Source of the DNA: Pseudomonas laurylsulfatiphila
Lineage (GTDB): Bacteria > Pseudomonadota > Gammaproteobacteria > Pseudomonadales > Pseudomonadaceae
Assembly (NCBI RefSeq): GCF_002934665.1
Contig: NZ_NIRS01000001.1
Span: forward strand, 558,001 to 622,000
DNA length: 64,000 nt
Direction of reading: 5' to 3'
Shown here: positions 10,301 to 18,782 of the stretch, piece by piece
Layout: every line of letters begins with the position of its first letter
Position numbering within the stretch: the stretch's first letter is position 1
Notes under the pieces: model-generated
Seen by the model: the letters and a program-made list of their open reading frames with translations, nothing else
Told to the model about the DNA's origin: nothing
Databases searched by the model: none
Made by a program: the position numbers and the translations under genes

Positions 10301-10442
10301 CGGTTCCGGTATTCAACCGGTAGTTGCGGTCGCGCTCGCCATCCAGAGGCGTGGCCGTACCAATAACGTTGAAAAGCTGCTCACTGAGTTTTTCGGCATC
10401 CCCGGTCGAGAACTGGGGGGCAGGATGGGAAAGATTTGTCAT
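7395..10442 (-). CDS. Three-domain fusion: APH-like kinase, M23 peptidase-like domain, class III aminotransferase-fold phospho-lyase
   Basis: 1015 residues from ATG at 10442 (TTGGAAAAC upstream; earlier starts at 10463 and 10484 are possible). Domain 1 (about 15-340) is a choline/aminoglycoside kinase-like fold with the catalytic loop [14 protein letters not shown] near residue 205 and the metal site VIDFGDAV. Domain 2 (about 430-560) has both LytM/M23 metal motifs, HVGVD near 443 and HVHF near 532, yet there is no signal peptide. Domain 3 (about 590-1015) is a PLP class III aminotransferase fold with the lysine in [11 protein letters not shown] near 856. In vertebrates the separate homologues are hydroxylysine kinase and the phospho-lyases acting on phosphohydroxylysine and phosphoethanolamine. 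By analogy the protein would phosphorylate a hydroxylated amine or amino acid and eliminate phosphate and ammonia. The amino-acid importer downstream and the divergent Lrp regulator fit a catabolic role. Confidence 0.85.
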   Translation of the reverse strand: MTNLSHPAPQFSTGDAEKLSEQLFNVIGTATPLDGERDRNYRLNTGTDAGWILKVVNSTEPRVESEFQTAILSHLATHNPELTVPFLKKSLAGEYLATAVAPSGETHAVRLVSWLHGTPLAEVKRTFELMRSLGQSFGEIDRALQGFIHPGAVRDIDWDLRHAARSRSRLHFVKDPGRRAILERFIESFEQNVQPKLSRLRAQVIHNDGNDWNILVDSRNHQNVSGVIDFGDAVHTILIAEVAITCAYSILDTEDPIGAAAALTAGFHEKYPLQPEELDVLFNLIAMRLVTSVTLSASRCDRTQDNPYLGISEAPAWRLLERMDRMNPRLATAILRKACGFDAIEGAGAVRRWVAENSKSFADIVRPSAATMNKVIAPFGDASHVMTIASAEQRPAQATKWWSDFSAEHKVPLGIGPWGEERTIYTDTAFESRFIEGQRRIIHVGVDLIMPAGTPLYTPVAGVVQSVEVEHEPLGYGGLIMLKHSPEGCPPFLTLWGHMAHEALARLKPGDRLEAGALVGYMGADTENGGWIPHVHFQMSTDTGLKAGEFIGVGERAYLEVWADLFPDASILAGIPAETYSQDGRTKAELVAKRKELLLPNLSISYSDPIKFVRGDGVWLIDNFGRAYLDCFNNVCHLGHSHPDVVQALSRQASRLNTNTRYLHDNIVEYAERLTATLPEGLTVASFGCSGSEANSLMLRMARNHTGRNDAIVLDWAYHGTTQELIDLSPYKYKRKAGKGRADHVFEAAVPDAYRGMDHWAFEELGKRYAESVADQIELMRKQGRAPAFFLAESIPSVAGQLFFPENYLKEVYAMVRAEGGLCLADEVQVGFGRVGSHWWAFETQGVVPDAVSMGKPIGNGHPMSAVVTTREIADSFNNGMEYFNTFAGSPVSCAVGLSVLDVIERDNLKLNALTIGNYLLDGFRKLQQRYDAIGDVRGQGLFLGIELVTDRKTKVPATQLAKQVADGARERGILIGTEGPHDNVLKMRPSMIFSQANADFLLEVLDESFKAALR

Positions 10443-10531
10443 GGTAGTTGTTTTCCAAGCCATTTTTTTCAGATAGCTTGGCACGCAACGCCTGGGACGG
10501 CAGTAGGTATACGGTCGGCTTGCGCCTGCAT

Positions 10532-10555
10532 ATTGCCGGAATCGACCGGCACAAT
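10532..10555. promoter_or_regulatory. Candidate Lrp-family operator, copy 2
   Basis: ATTGCCGGAATCGACCGGCAC lies in the divergent promoter region between the fusion gene and the lrp-like gene, 27 bp before the regulator's ATG. Its core TGCCGG-N6-CCGGCA is a perfect inverted repeat. The same sequence pattern recurs upstream of the importer operon at 7356, which is what makes a regulon plausible. Confidence 0.5.
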
Positions 10556-10581
10556 TTCGGCAGCAAAATTAGGGAGTTCTG

Positions 10582-11022
10582 ATGCGCGACCTGGACACGA
10601 AAGATCGCGAAATACTCGAAATTCTTTCCAAGGAAGCCCGGATTGCCCTGAAGGCTTTGGCAGCGAGAATCGGGCTCTCAAGAAGCGCTACCAGCGAACG
10701 GGTCATCAACCTTGAACGCAATGGCGTGATCAGAGGCTACCGCGCTGATATCGGTGAAATCGACGCCAACGTGATTCGCGCAATCCTGCTGGTCTGCCTC
10801 AAGCGCACGCCTGCAATGGGCCTGCTCGATCTACTTGCACAAAACTCGCAGGTCCGTCGCGTGTCCTCGGTCAGTGGCCAACTCGACCTGGTCATCGAGA
10901 TCGAATCGCGAACCATCGATGACCTGAACCGGGTCAGAGATGCCGTCGCCAGTCACGATTACGTTGAAGACATCACCACCGCCGTCGTTCTGCGGCGCGA
11001 TATTGATCGGCAGAGTTCCTGA
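10582..11022 (+). CDS. Lrp/AsnC family transcriptional regulator
   Basis: 146 residues. The N-terminal winged helix is typical: DLDTKDREILEILSKEARI, then LAARIGLSRSATSERVINLE as the recognition region. The C-terminal half is a RAM/ligand-sensing domain (VRRVSSVSGQLDLVIEIES). Such proteins form dimers and octamers and respond to amino acids. It diverges from the kinase-aminotransferase fusion gene and probably controls it and the importer operon, since a matching near-palindrome precedes both. Confidence 0.9.
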   Translation: MRDLDTKDREILEILSKEARIALKALAARIGLSRSATSERVINLERNGVIRGYRADIGEIDANVIRAILLVCLKRTPAMGLLDLLAQNSQVRRVSSVSGQLDLVIEIESRTIDDLNRVRDAVASHDYVEDITTAVVLRRDIDRQSS

Positions 11023-11092
11023 TTTGCCTGGAGGGAGAAGACTGAGACCAGCTCCCCCCTCCTGCTCAGACCCTTCACGCAATCCCCGGGAA

Positions 11093-11930
11093 CTGTAGGA
11101 GCCGGCTTGCTGGCGATGGACTCCAGTACGCCGCGTTCATCCAGTTCACACGCGCTATCGTTAACGTCCATCGCTGGCAAGCCAGCTCCCACAAGGGACC
11201 GCGCCCACGCTGAAACTGTAGGAGCCAGCCTGCTGGCGATGGACTCAAGTGCGCCGCGTTTATCCAGTTCACACGCGTTATCGTTAACGACCATCGCTGG
11301 CAAGCCAGCTCCCACAAGGGACCGCGCCCACGCTAAAACTGTAGGAGCCAGCCTGCTGGCGATGGACTCCAGTGCGCCGCGTTCATCCCGTTCACACGCG
11401 TTATCGTTAACGACCATCGCTGGCAAGCCAGCTCCTACAATGGACCATGCCCACGCTGAAACTGTAGGAGCCAGCTTGCTGACGATGGACTCCAGTGCGC
11501 CGCGTTCATCCAGTTCACACGCGTTTTCGTTAACGACCATCGCTGGCAAGCCAGCTCCTACAAGGGGCCCTGCCCACGCTGAAACTGTAGGAGCCAGCCT
11601 GCTGGCGATGGACTCCAGTGCCCCGCGTTCATTCAGTTCGCACGCGTTATCGTTAACGACCATCGCTGGCAAGCCAGCTCCCACAAGGGACCGCGCCCAC
11701 GCTGAAACAAACTGTAGGAGCCGGCTTGCTGGCGATGAACTCCAGTACGCCGCGTTTATCCAGTTCACACGCGGTATCGTTAACGACCATCGCTGGCAAG
11801 CCAGCTCCTACAAGGGACCGTACCAACACTGTAGGAGCCAGCTTGCTGGCGATGGACTCCAGTACGCCGCGTTCATCCAGTTCACACGCGTTTTCGTTAA
11901 CGTCCATCGCTGGCAAGCCAGCTCCTACAG
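11093..11930. repeat. Tandem array of seven BIME (paired REP) units, period 123 bp
   Basis: Seven copies start at 11093, 11216, 11339, 11462, 11585, 11712 and 11829. Each has a left REP (CTGTAGGAGCCAGCCTGCTG and variants), a conserved core that includes CACGCGTTATCGTTAACGACC, and an inverted right REP ending AAGCCAGCTCCTACAAG, then a linker GGACCGCGCCCACGCTGAAA. The first four spacings are exactly 123 bp, then 127 and 117. Copies differ by scattered single bases. Long open frames across the array on both strands are by-products of the period being a multiple of three (123 = 41 codons) and have no start signals or family match. The array fills the gap between the lrp-like gene and the DUF2790 gene. 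Confidence 0.95.
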
Positions 11931-12088
11931 AGGATTGTGTCCACGCCGAAAGTCCCCTCGATTCATGATCAATCCGGCAACAGTGTTTATCCCGCCGAGC
12001 GATTTTTGCGCCCCTGCCAAACGCCTAACATCGACTCCACCCAAATGAATAATCCCCGGGATAACGCTTAAACCACGAGGTAAAGATC

Positions 12089-12361
12089 ATGAAAATGTTG
12101 AACATCGCACTCTTGCTTGCGCTCGCCAGCGCCGGCACCCAAGCCTTTGCAGACGACAGCCACTCGACTGCTGCCGCCAGCCAACCGCCAGTTGAAACCT
12201 ACACCTACGGCACCCGGCTTGATATCAAACGCGTCATCGAAGTATCGGAAATCGCCAATGAATGCGGACCGGTGCCGGCGCGCATGACCTATGAAGATTC
12301 CCGGGGCCAACGCCGTACCGTCGAATATCAAGTGATGGGCACCGGCTGCTCGAACGGGTGA
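12089..12361 (+). CDS. DUF2790 family small periplasmic protein
   Basis: 90 residues. A Sec signal peptide (MLNIALLLALASAGTQAFA, cleavage before DD) is followed by a short domain with YGTRLDIKRVIEVSE and MTYEDSRGQRRTVEYQVMGTGC, the pattern of the Pseudomonas DUF2790 proteins. Family members are small exported proteins without an established function; some are known to be metal- or stress-responsive. GAGGTAAAGATC precedes ATG. It appears monocistronic. Confidence 0.85.
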   Translation: MKMLNIALLLALASAGTQAFADDSHSTAAASQPPVETYTYGTRLDIKRVIEVSEIANECGPVPARMTYEDSRGQRRTVEYQVMGTGCSNG

Positions 12362-12409
12362 GCACTGTATGGACGATGGAGGGTCGACACTCCATGCGTA
12401 CAGCGCCAG

Positions 12410-13351
12410 CTACACCGATGCACCGACAATTTTTTCATCAGACGCCAGCAACCCCGGAATGGAATGCTTGAGAAATTCCACCCAGGTTTTTATTTTTGCA
12501 TCCACGAACTTGCGTGACGGGTAGATCGCAAACAGGTTCAACTCTTCAAGCCGATACGCCGGCAATACGCGCACCAACGTCCCCGCCCGCAGGCCCTCGA
12601 CGGCCGATGCAATCGGTTGAATGCCAATCCCCATCCCGTTCTTGATCGCGAAGGTCATGGCGTCAGCCGTGTTGACGTGAAAGGGCGACACCGGCGTGCT
12701 GAATGTCTCTGTCCCCTGCGGGCCTTCAAATACCCAGTTCTCGGCCGGCATGACCGTGTTGACGATTCGCAGGCAATCATGGCCGGCGAGTTCACCCGGC
12801 GACTCGGGAATCCCGCGTTGGCTCAGGTACTCGGGCGAGGCGCAGAGAATGCTGTAGGTGATGCCCAGCCGCTGGGCGACAAAGCCGGAATCGGGCAGGT
12901 CCCGCGCCAGCACGATCGACATGTCATAGCCCTCCTCGAGCAAATCCGGCAGGCGATTGGTCACGGTCAGGTCAAACAACACCGAAGGCCAGGTTTGCCG
13001 GTAGCGGGCGATGGCGCCGATCACGTAGTGGTTGCCGATGGCGGACATGGCGTGGATTTTCAGTCGGCCTGCGGGCATGACCTGGGCCGTGCCCGCCTCT
13101 GCATCGGCCTCACGCAGGTCCTCCAGGATCCGCTCGCAGCGCTGCAAATAGCGCACACCGGCTTCGGTCAATGCCAGGCGCCGGGTGGTGCGGTTGATCA
13201 AGCGCGTCTGCAGCCTGGCCTCCAGGCTGGAAACGGCTTTTGATACGTTGGTCGTGGTGGTTTCCAACATCGCGGCCGCCGCGGTGAAGCTGCCGCTTTG
13301 GGCCACCGCCGCGAAACAGCGCAGGGTCTGAAAAACATCCATTGGTTTCAC
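12410..13351 (-). CDS. LysR family transcriptional regulator
   Basis: 313 residues (an ATG three codons later is an alternative start). The N-terminal winged helix is clear: DVFQTLRCFAAVAQSGSFTA followed by TTTTNVSKAVSSLEARLQTRL and TRRLALTEAG. The rest is a periplasmic-binding-protein-like effector domain. It belongs to the large LysR subgroup that often controls a neighbouring oxidoreductase. Here it lies downstream of, and in the same direction as, the aldo/keto reductase gene, separated by 55 bp. Confidence 0.9.
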   Translation of the reverse strand: MKPMDVFQTLRCFAAVAQSGSFTAAAAMLETTTTNVSKAVSSLEARLQTRLINRTTRRLALTEAGVRYLQRCERILEDLREADAEAGTAQVMPAGRLKIHAMSAIGNHYVIGAIARYRQTWPSVLFDLTVTNRLPDLLEEGYDMSIVLARDLPDSGFVAQRLGITYSILCASPEYLSQRGIPESPGELAGHDCLRIVNTVMPAENWVFEGPQGTETFSTPVSPFHVNTADAMTFAIKNGMGIGIQPIASAVEGLRAGTLVRVLPAYRLEELNLFAIYPSRKFVDAKIKTWVEFLKHSIPGLLASDEKIVGASV

Positions 13352-13406
13352 CTCCAGGGATAGGCAGACAGGACGGTCCCGTGACGCACCGCCCTGATCT
13401 CAGGCA

Positions 13407-14357
13407 CTACGGCTTGCGCGCAATGAATCCGGGAACACCGGTTTCAACCACCGAGTTGAAGCGTATACGGGTTGTGATGTCTTGTTGAATCTCGATCATG
13501 GCCCTGAGCGGCAAAGTCGAGATATCGATGTTTTCCCGGATATGGCTCGGCGTTGCCGAGGTGGTCAGGAACGCCACCCCGCGTTGCACCGACCAGGCCA
13601 GCGCGACCTGGGCCGGGGTTTTCTGCACACGCCGGGCGATGCCGGTGAGCACCGGGTCTGCCAGCACATTGGGCTGCATGCCATGTCCCAATGGCGCAAA
13701 CGCCAGCACGATAATCCCGTGCGCCTTGCAGAACTCAAGCAGTTCCCACTCCGGCAAATAAGGGTGGGACTCGACCTGCACCACGGCGGGTTTGATCCGG
13801 GCGACGGCGACCAGCGCCTTCAGCGCCTCCAGCGTGATATCCGACACCCCGATGGACCTCGCCCGCCCCTCATCCACCAGGCGCTCGAGCGCCCGCCAGG
13901 TTTCGATCAGCGTCACGCCGGTGTCGTAGATGACGTTGCCCAGCGCGTCCCTCGGGTCCTGGTTGTCGCCGGGTTGAAAGGCAAACGGCGTGTGGATCAG
14001 GTAGCAGTCGATGTAGTCCACTTGCAGGCGTTGGCAACTGGCGGCGAACGCGGGCTCGACGCGCTCGGGACGGTGGTTGGTATTCCACAGCTTGGTGGTG
14101 ATGAACAGGTCCTCGCGGCGGACTTTGCCGGCGGCCAGCACCTGCGTCAGCGCCACACCGACCTGGGCTTCGTTACGATAACGCTCGGCGCAATCGAAAT
14201 GGCGGAAACCGGCGGCCAGCGCTCCCTTCACGGCTTCAGTCGTGGTGGCGAGATCACGGAACAAGGTCCCGAATCCAACCGCCGGCATCTCGACCGCTCC
14301 ATGGTTGAGCGCAAACCGGGTATCGCGCAGTCCGTCGTGAAAGGCTTCATAGGTCAT
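13407..14357 (-). CDS. Aldo/keto reductase
   Basis: 316 residues from ATG at 14357, chosen because CTGGAGTAGACAC gives a good ribosome site; an upstream ATG at 14381 lacks one. The AKR TIM barrel shows GFGTLFRDL, the catalytic Asp-Tyr region HFDCAERYRNE, the catalytic Lys in FITTKLWNTNH, and the substrate His in YLIHTPFAF. The C-terminal cofactor segment includes TSATPSHIREN. It would reduce aldehydes or ketones with NADPH. The gene follows the efflux operon by 23 bp and may be co-transcribed with it. Confidence 0.9.
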   Translation of the reverse strand: MTYEAFHDGLRDTRFALNHGAVEMPAVGFGTLFRDLATTTEAVKGALAAGFRHFDCAERYRNEAQVGVALTQVLAAGKVRREDLFITTKLWNTNHRPERVEPAFAASCQRLQVDYIDCYLIHTPFAFQPGDNQDPRDALGNVIYDTGVTLIETWRALERLVDEGRARSIGVSDITLEALKALVAVARIKPAVVQVESHPYLPEWELLEFCKAHGIIVLAFAPLGHGMQPNVLADPVLTGIARRVQKTPAQVALAWSVQRGVAFLTTSATPSHIRENIDISTLPLRAMIEIQQDITTRIRFNSVVETGVPGFIARKP

Positions 14358-14380
14358 GTGTCTACTCCAGGCCGCAGCCA

Positions 14381-15859
14381 TTATTGATACGAAGGTGTCT
14401 GCCCGTCGCCAGAGGCAACGCGTTGCTCGAAGGTGCCGACAGCGTTACCGCCCAGGGCAACAAACAGCTGCACGGTGTCGAGGTACTGCGCGGTATTCAC
14501 GCGGATCTGTCCCAGCAGTGCCTGCTCATAGGCACGCTCCGCTTCCAGGACCTGGAGGATGCTGTTCTCGCCTTGCGCAAAGGCTTGCTGGTTCAGCTGC
14601 AGACTGGTTTCGGCCGCGCGCAAGGCGTCGGTCTGGGCCAGGTGTTCTTCAGCGTCATGGTTGATCGCCTGCAAGGTGTCGGCGACCTGGCCGAACGAGT
14701 TGATGACCGTCTGTTGGTATCCGGCGAGCGTCGCCTTGTAGCCGTCGACGGCGGCCTGCTGCTGTGCCTTGAGCGTGCCGCCATCGAAGATCGGCCCGGC
14801 CAGCCCGGCAGCGAAACCCCAGAGTGCCGCGCCGCCATTGCCCGACGCCGCCTGCGCCAGGGACGCCGACAACGTGACGTGGGGATAGCGGTTCGCCGTC
14901 GCCACGCCCACTGCCGCGCTGGCCATGTGCAGTTGCGCCTCGGCCTGCAGCACATCCGGGCGGTCGTGGGCCATTTCCGAAGGCAGGCTCACCGGCAGGT
15001 TCGACGGCAGGGCGAACTCGCTCAAGTCGAAGTCGGGAGCGATCCAGTCCGCCGGCCCCTTCCCCGCCAAAATCGACAGCGCATGGCGTGCCGCATCGCG
15101 CTGCTGAGCGAGAGGCGGCAACAGCGTGCGGTCCTGGGCGAGCCGGGTCTCGGCCAGCGACACATCGATCTGCGTGGTGCTGCCGTTGAAGTGTGCCATG
15201 CGCACCAGCTCAAGGTTTTTCGCATCGTTGGCGAGCAGTTTTTCCACGGCTTGCATCTGCGCGTTGGCCGAGGCCAACAGCAAGGCCTGGCTGGCAACGT
15301 TGCCGGTCAATGTCAGGTACGCCGCTTCGTAGCGGTGTTTTTGCAGCTCGGCAAACGCCTGCTGCTGCTCAATCAGACGCTGGTTGCCGCCGAACACATC
15401 AAGGTCGAACCCCACCCGCGGGCCAATCGCATAGAAGTTGGCGATCGAGGGCTCTTTGGCGTTGTGCAGCCGCTGACGACCGGCCACGGCAGCGAAATCG
15501 ACCTGCGGATAAAGCGCACCCTGCGCCGCCGCGACAGACGAAGCGGCCTGGCGGATCGTTGCGTCGGCGGCCACCAGGTCCAGGTTGCCGTCGATGGCAC
15601 GACGCACCACCTGGTCGAGTTTGCGCGAGCGAAAGGCAGACCACCAATCGCCACTGACCTTCTTGCCGAAGTCGATGCGTGGATCGGCACCCTGGGCAAG
15701 ACGATGCTCGGCCTGTGGGTCATAGTGCTGCGATGTACTCGCTGGCGGTGTTTGATAGTCGGGGCCAACGGTGCAAGCCGTCAGCAAGAAAAGCAGCGAC
15801 AACGCCGCGATCTTCGTTTGCAGCAAGTATCGGGTGATGACCAGCGCACAAGATTTCAT
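14381..15859 (-). CDS. Efflux outer-membrane lipoprotein, NodT/OprM family
   Basis: 492 residues from ATG at 15859 (GTGGAGTTCGCCAA upstream). The N-terminus has a lipoprotein signal with lipobox LLTAC followed by TVGPDYQTP, the signature of RND/EMR outer-membrane factors. The two internal repeats of the TolC-like family and the Ala-rich coiled-coil helices are visible. It would provide the outer-membrane channel for the MFS pump encoded just upstream. Its start lies 19 bp after the MFS gene's stop. Confidence 0.92.
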   Translation of the reverse strand: MKSCALVITRYLLQTKIAALSLLFLLTACTVGPDYQTPPASTSQHYDPQAEHRLAQGADPRIDFGKKVSGDWWSAFRSRKLDQVVRRAIDGNLDLVAADATIRQAASSVAAAQGALYPQVDFAAVAGRQRLHNAKEPSIANFYAIGPRVGFDLDVFGGNQRLIEQQQAFAELQKHRYEAAYLTLTGNVASQALLLASANAQMQAVEKLLANDAKNLELVRMAHFNGSTTQIDVSLAETRLAQDRTLLPPLAQQRDAARHALSILAGKGPADWIAPDFDLSEFALPSNLPVSLPSEMAHDRPDVLQAEAQLHMASAAVGVATANRYPHVTLSASLAQAASGNGGAALWGFAAGLAGPIFDGGTLKAQQQAAVDGYKATLAGYQQTVINSFGQVADTLQAINHDAEEHLAQTDALRAAETSLQLNQQAFAQGENSILQVLEAERAYEQALLGQIRVNTAQYLDTVQLFVALGGNAVGTFEQRVASGDGQTPSYQ

Positions 15860-15878
15860 TTGGCGAACTCCACGAAAA

Positions 15879-17375
15879 CTAATTGGCCGCAACAGGCTTG
15901 CGAAGAAACAGCACCAGCGGGCTCACCACCAGCATCACCACCATCAGGATCTTGAACTGGTCGACCACGGCGATGAACGCGGCCTGGCCGGTGATCATTT
16001 CGTTGAGCCCCTCCAGCACCTGCAACGGCGCCGAGGCCAGCGACTGCGTGGCGGTGCGGTACGGCGTGAGGTTGCTGACCAGCGCCATGTGCATGGCCTG
16101 GGTGTTGTTGAAGAAAAACAGCTGCACGATCGCCACCCCCAGCGTGCTGCCGTAGACCCGGGCCAGGTTGAACAGGCCGGTGCCTTCGGCGCGCAGCGCG
16201 GGGTCGAGGGTACTGAACGCGACGTTGCTCACCGCCGGCATCAGGATGCCCAGGCCCGCGCCCTGGATCGCGCCGGCGACCGCCACGGGCCACTCGTCCA
16301 TCAGCGGCGAATAGCCGAGCATCAGCCAGTTGGCATAGATCACGATGGCGATACCGGCGGCCACAAAGAGACGACGGTCGAAGCGCTGGGGCAGCCGCCC
16401 CATCAGCAGGAAGGCACCGACCAGGCCCACGCCACGAGGGATCGTCAAGGCGCCCGTGGTGTCCGGCGGGTAGCCGAGAATCTCGTCGAGCATCGGCGAG
16501 GTCAGGGCCATGGTCGACAACAGCACAAAACCGAGGGCGAAAAAGATCACTGTCGACAGCACGAAGTTGCGGTCCTTGAGCAGGTGCTTGTTGAGGAAGT
16601 GCACGTTCGAGGTCAGCACGTGCACCACGAACAGGTAGAACCCCAGCGCCGACGCCACGGCTTCCAGCCAGATCTCGGGCGAGGCGAACCAGTCCAGTCG
16701 TTCACCCCGGTCGAGCAGCATCTGCAGGCTGATCAGGCCGAGGGTGAAGGTGCCGAAACCGAAGAAATCGAACGCCGGAGGTTTTTCGGCTTTCTTCTCG
16801 GTCAACAACAGCGCCGCCACCAGGAAGATAAACACCGACAGTGGCACGCTGAGGTAGAACATCGGGCGCCAGCCGAAATGTTCGGCGATCCAGCCACCGA
16901 TACTCGGGCCGCTGACGATGCCGAACAGCACGATGGCGGTCCAGCTCACGCCGAACTTCGCACGCTTTTCCAGCGGCAAGGTTTCCAGGGCGATCGCCAT
17001 CGACAGCGGCGCCAGTACGCCGCTGGCAATGCCTTGAACGATGCGCGCGCCGACGAATTCCAGCGGAGTCGTCGCCACCGTGGCGAGCAGCAAGCCCAGG
17101 ACAAACAACGCCAGCGCCCACTGATACACCCACTTCAAGCCAAAGCGTGCGGCCAGCCACTGGGCCAGCGGCATGCTGATCGCACTCGCGGCCAGGTACG
17201 AGGTGAAAATCCAGCCCGCCTGATCGTCGGTCATCGACAGGCTGCCCTGAATCAACCTGAGTACCGCGTTCGGCAACGGCAGATTGGCCGACTGCATATA
17301 GGTCGCCAGCAAAGCAGCGAACCTGAGGGAGCGCGCACCCTCCCCGCCGGGGCTTACTATCGCTTGGGCGTTCAT
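15879..17375 (-). CDS. MFS multidrug efflux permease, DHA2 (EmrB/QacA) family
   Basis: 498 residues with about 14 hydrophobic helices. Family motifs are present: motif A-like WLAARFGLKWVYQWALALF after helix 2, and the motif C region GIVSGPSIGGWI in helix 5. It is a proton-driven exporter of drugs or organic acids. Its GTG/ATG region overlaps the stop of the membrane-fusion gene at 17375, and the outer-membrane factor follows, so the three genes make a complete tripartite pump. Confidence 0.92.
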   Translation of the reverse strand: MNAQAIVSPGGEGARSLRFAALLATYMQSANLPLPNAVLRLIQGSLSMTDDQAGWIFTSYLAASAISMPLAQWLAARFGLKWVYQWALALFVLGLLLATVATTPLEFVGARIVQGIASGVLAPLSMAIALETLPLEKRAKFGVSWTAIVLFGIVSGPSIGGWIAEHFGWRPMFYLSVPLSVFIFLVAALLLTEKKAEKPPAFDFFGFGTFTLGLISLQMLLDRGERLDWFASPEIWLEAVASALGFYLFVVHVLTSNVHFLNKHLLKDRNFVLSTVIFFALGFVLLSTMALTSPMLDEILGYPPDTTGALTIPRGVGLVGAFLLMGRLPQRFDRRLFVAAGIAIVIYANWLMLGYSPLMDEWPVAVAGAIQGAGLGILMPAVSNVAFSTLDPALRAEGTGLFNLARVYGSTLGVAIVQLFFFNNTQAMHMALVSNLTPYRTATQSLASAPLQVLEGLNEMITGQAAFIAVVDQFKILMVVMLVVSPLVLFLRKPVAAN

Positions 17376-18511
17376 CAGAAGTTACCTGCGGTCAGCAATG
17401 CCTTGAGCGGATGCCACCAGGGGCTGCGAAACCGGGTGTCGATCTTTACCGTGGCGCTGGTCCCGGAGAACAGCGGCAGCGCCGGGTCCACTTCGTCGAG
17501 TTCAAGCCGTACTGGCACCCGCTGCGTCACCTTGACCCAGTTGCCGGTCGCGTTCTCCGGTGGCAGCAGGGCGAAATCCGAACCGGCCCCCGGGCTCATG
17601 CTGGTGACGTGGGCCTTGAACACGCGATCCGGGTAGGTATCGATGCGGATGGTGGCTTGCTGGCCAGGGCGCATGTGGGTCACGTCAGTCTCGCGGAAGT
17701 TGGCCTCGATCCAGATCTCGTGACCGGACAACAAGGCAAAGGCCGGCGCGCCGTTGTTCAGGTAGTTGCCCACCTGCAGGTCGTCGACCTTGGCCACGAT
17801 GCCATCCTGCGGCGCATACACCGTGGTGTACGAGAGGTACAACTGCGCCTCGTCGAGCTGCGCCTGGGCTTCGCGCACCGTCGGATGGCTATCGGCCTCG
17901 ATGTTCGGATTGCCGTTCAGGGCCACCACGGTGCTGGCGATCTGTTGCTCAATGGACGCGATCCGTTGCCGCGCCACCTTCACGTCAGTGTCGGCCCGTT
18001 CGTAGATCGACTTCGAAACGAACTCGGTCGCGACCAGTGCTTTCTTGCGGGCAAAATCCTTCTGGTCGAAGTCAGCCGACTCTTTTGCCGATTGCAGTTC
18101 CGCCTGTTGCTGGCGATAGCTGGCCTTGAGTCCGTCGATCCGCAGCCGCGCCACGCTCAGTTGCGCTTGCGCACGGTCGACGGCGATCTGGAAGGGTTTC
18201 GGATCGATCCGGAACAGCACCTGGCCCTTGCTGACCTGCTGATTGTCCTCGACGGCGATCTCGACCACCTGCCCGGAGATCCGCGCATTGATCGACGCCT
18301 TGGCCACTCGGGCGTAAGCGTTGTCGGTCGACACATAGGCCTGGCCCGACACATGGTGGGCATAGCCCAGCGCCGCGAACAGGAGGGGAACACCCACCAT
18401 CAGCCAGGGACGCAACCTCTGTTTCAGCGGTTTTGCGGTGGCTGCGCCGAGCGGGTTCGGGTCAGGCTGCCCGAAGGTCTGTGAAGCCGGGATATCGAAG
18501 GGTTTGGTCAT
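17375..18511 (-). CDS. EmrA/HlyD family membrane-fusion protein
   Basis: 378 residues from ATG at 18511, with AAAGGTGA about 9 bases upstream; a longer frame to 18580 lacks a ribosome site. One N-terminal membrane helix (LMVGVPLLFAALGYAHHV) is followed by the biotinyl-lipoyl half motif (AYARVAKASINARISGQVVE), a coiled-coil hairpin, and the second lipoyl half with VYAPQDGIVAKVDDLQVGNY. It links the inner-membrane MFS pump to the outer-membrane factor. It is the first gene of the efflux operon. Confidence 0.92.
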   Translation of the reverse strand: MTKPFDIPASQTFGQPDPNPLGAATAKPLKQRLRPWLMVGVPLLFAALGYAHHVSGQAYVSTDNAYARVAKASINARISGQVVEIAVEDNQQVSKGQVLFRIDPKPFQIAVDRAQAQLSVARLRIDGLKASYRQQQAELQSAKESADFDQKDFARKKALVATEFVSKSIYERADTDVKVARQRIASIEQQIASTVVALNGNPNIEADSHPTVREAQAQLDEAQLYLSYTTVYAPQDGIVAKVDDLQVGNYLNNGAPAFALLSGHEIWIEANFRETDVTHMRPGQQATIRIDTYPDRVFKAHVTSMSPGAGSDFALLPPENATGNWVKVTQRVPVRLELDEVDPALPLFSGTSATVKIDTRFRSPWWHPLKALLTAGNF

Positions 18512-18711
18512 GATCGAGTTCACCTTTAGCCGGGTAATCGGGCCCGCATCGGCAACAAGCGGCGACGGCCCGGGGGTCAATAAATGCTGTAAACAAGCAA
18601 GCCCGTGCGCGGTCGGGAGGATCGCTCCCAGCGCGTCGGTTTCGTCGCCGCAACACTCAGTTCGAGCCCGGCTACAACAAACCCTGGATCAAGGAATTTC
18701 TGATTCCTTAA

Positions 18712-18782
18712 TTTTGTGCGATGGTGTAAGAATATCCCTCGCCCCATCTCCCCACAAGGATTTTGTACGACATGGCACAAAA
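18712..18782. promoter_or_regulatory. Candidate TetR operator region of the efflux operon
   Basis: TTTTGTGCGA (18712-18721) and TTTTGTACGA (18761-18770) are near-identical direct repeats 49 bp apart in the gap between the divergent efflux operon and the tetR-like gene. The second is also the left half of an imperfect palindrome, TTTTGTAC-N6-GGCACAAAA, that covers the regulator's start codon. Their position suits autoregulation plus control of the pump, but the link to this TetR is inferred. Confidence 0.4.

Noticed and set aside
7395..10442. Reading the M23 domain as evidence of a secreted peptidoglycan hydrolase
   Set aside because: No signal peptide or membrane segment, and it lies between two ATP- and PLP-dependent cytoplasmic domains.
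11093..11930. Possible CRISPR array
   Set aside because: The whole unit repeats, including what would be spacers; there are no unique spacers, and no cas genes are present.
10959..12048. Long open frames of about 270 and 310 residues on both strands over the repeat array
   Set aside because: They are products of a 123-bp (41-codon) repeat; the encoded text just repeats the same 41 residues, with no family match or ribosome site.
14384..17636. Plus-strand frames of more than 500 residues opposite the efflux operon
   Set aside because: They are antisense shadows of well-supported minus-strand genes in high-GC DNA; their composition (Arg, Gln, His rich) is not protein-like.
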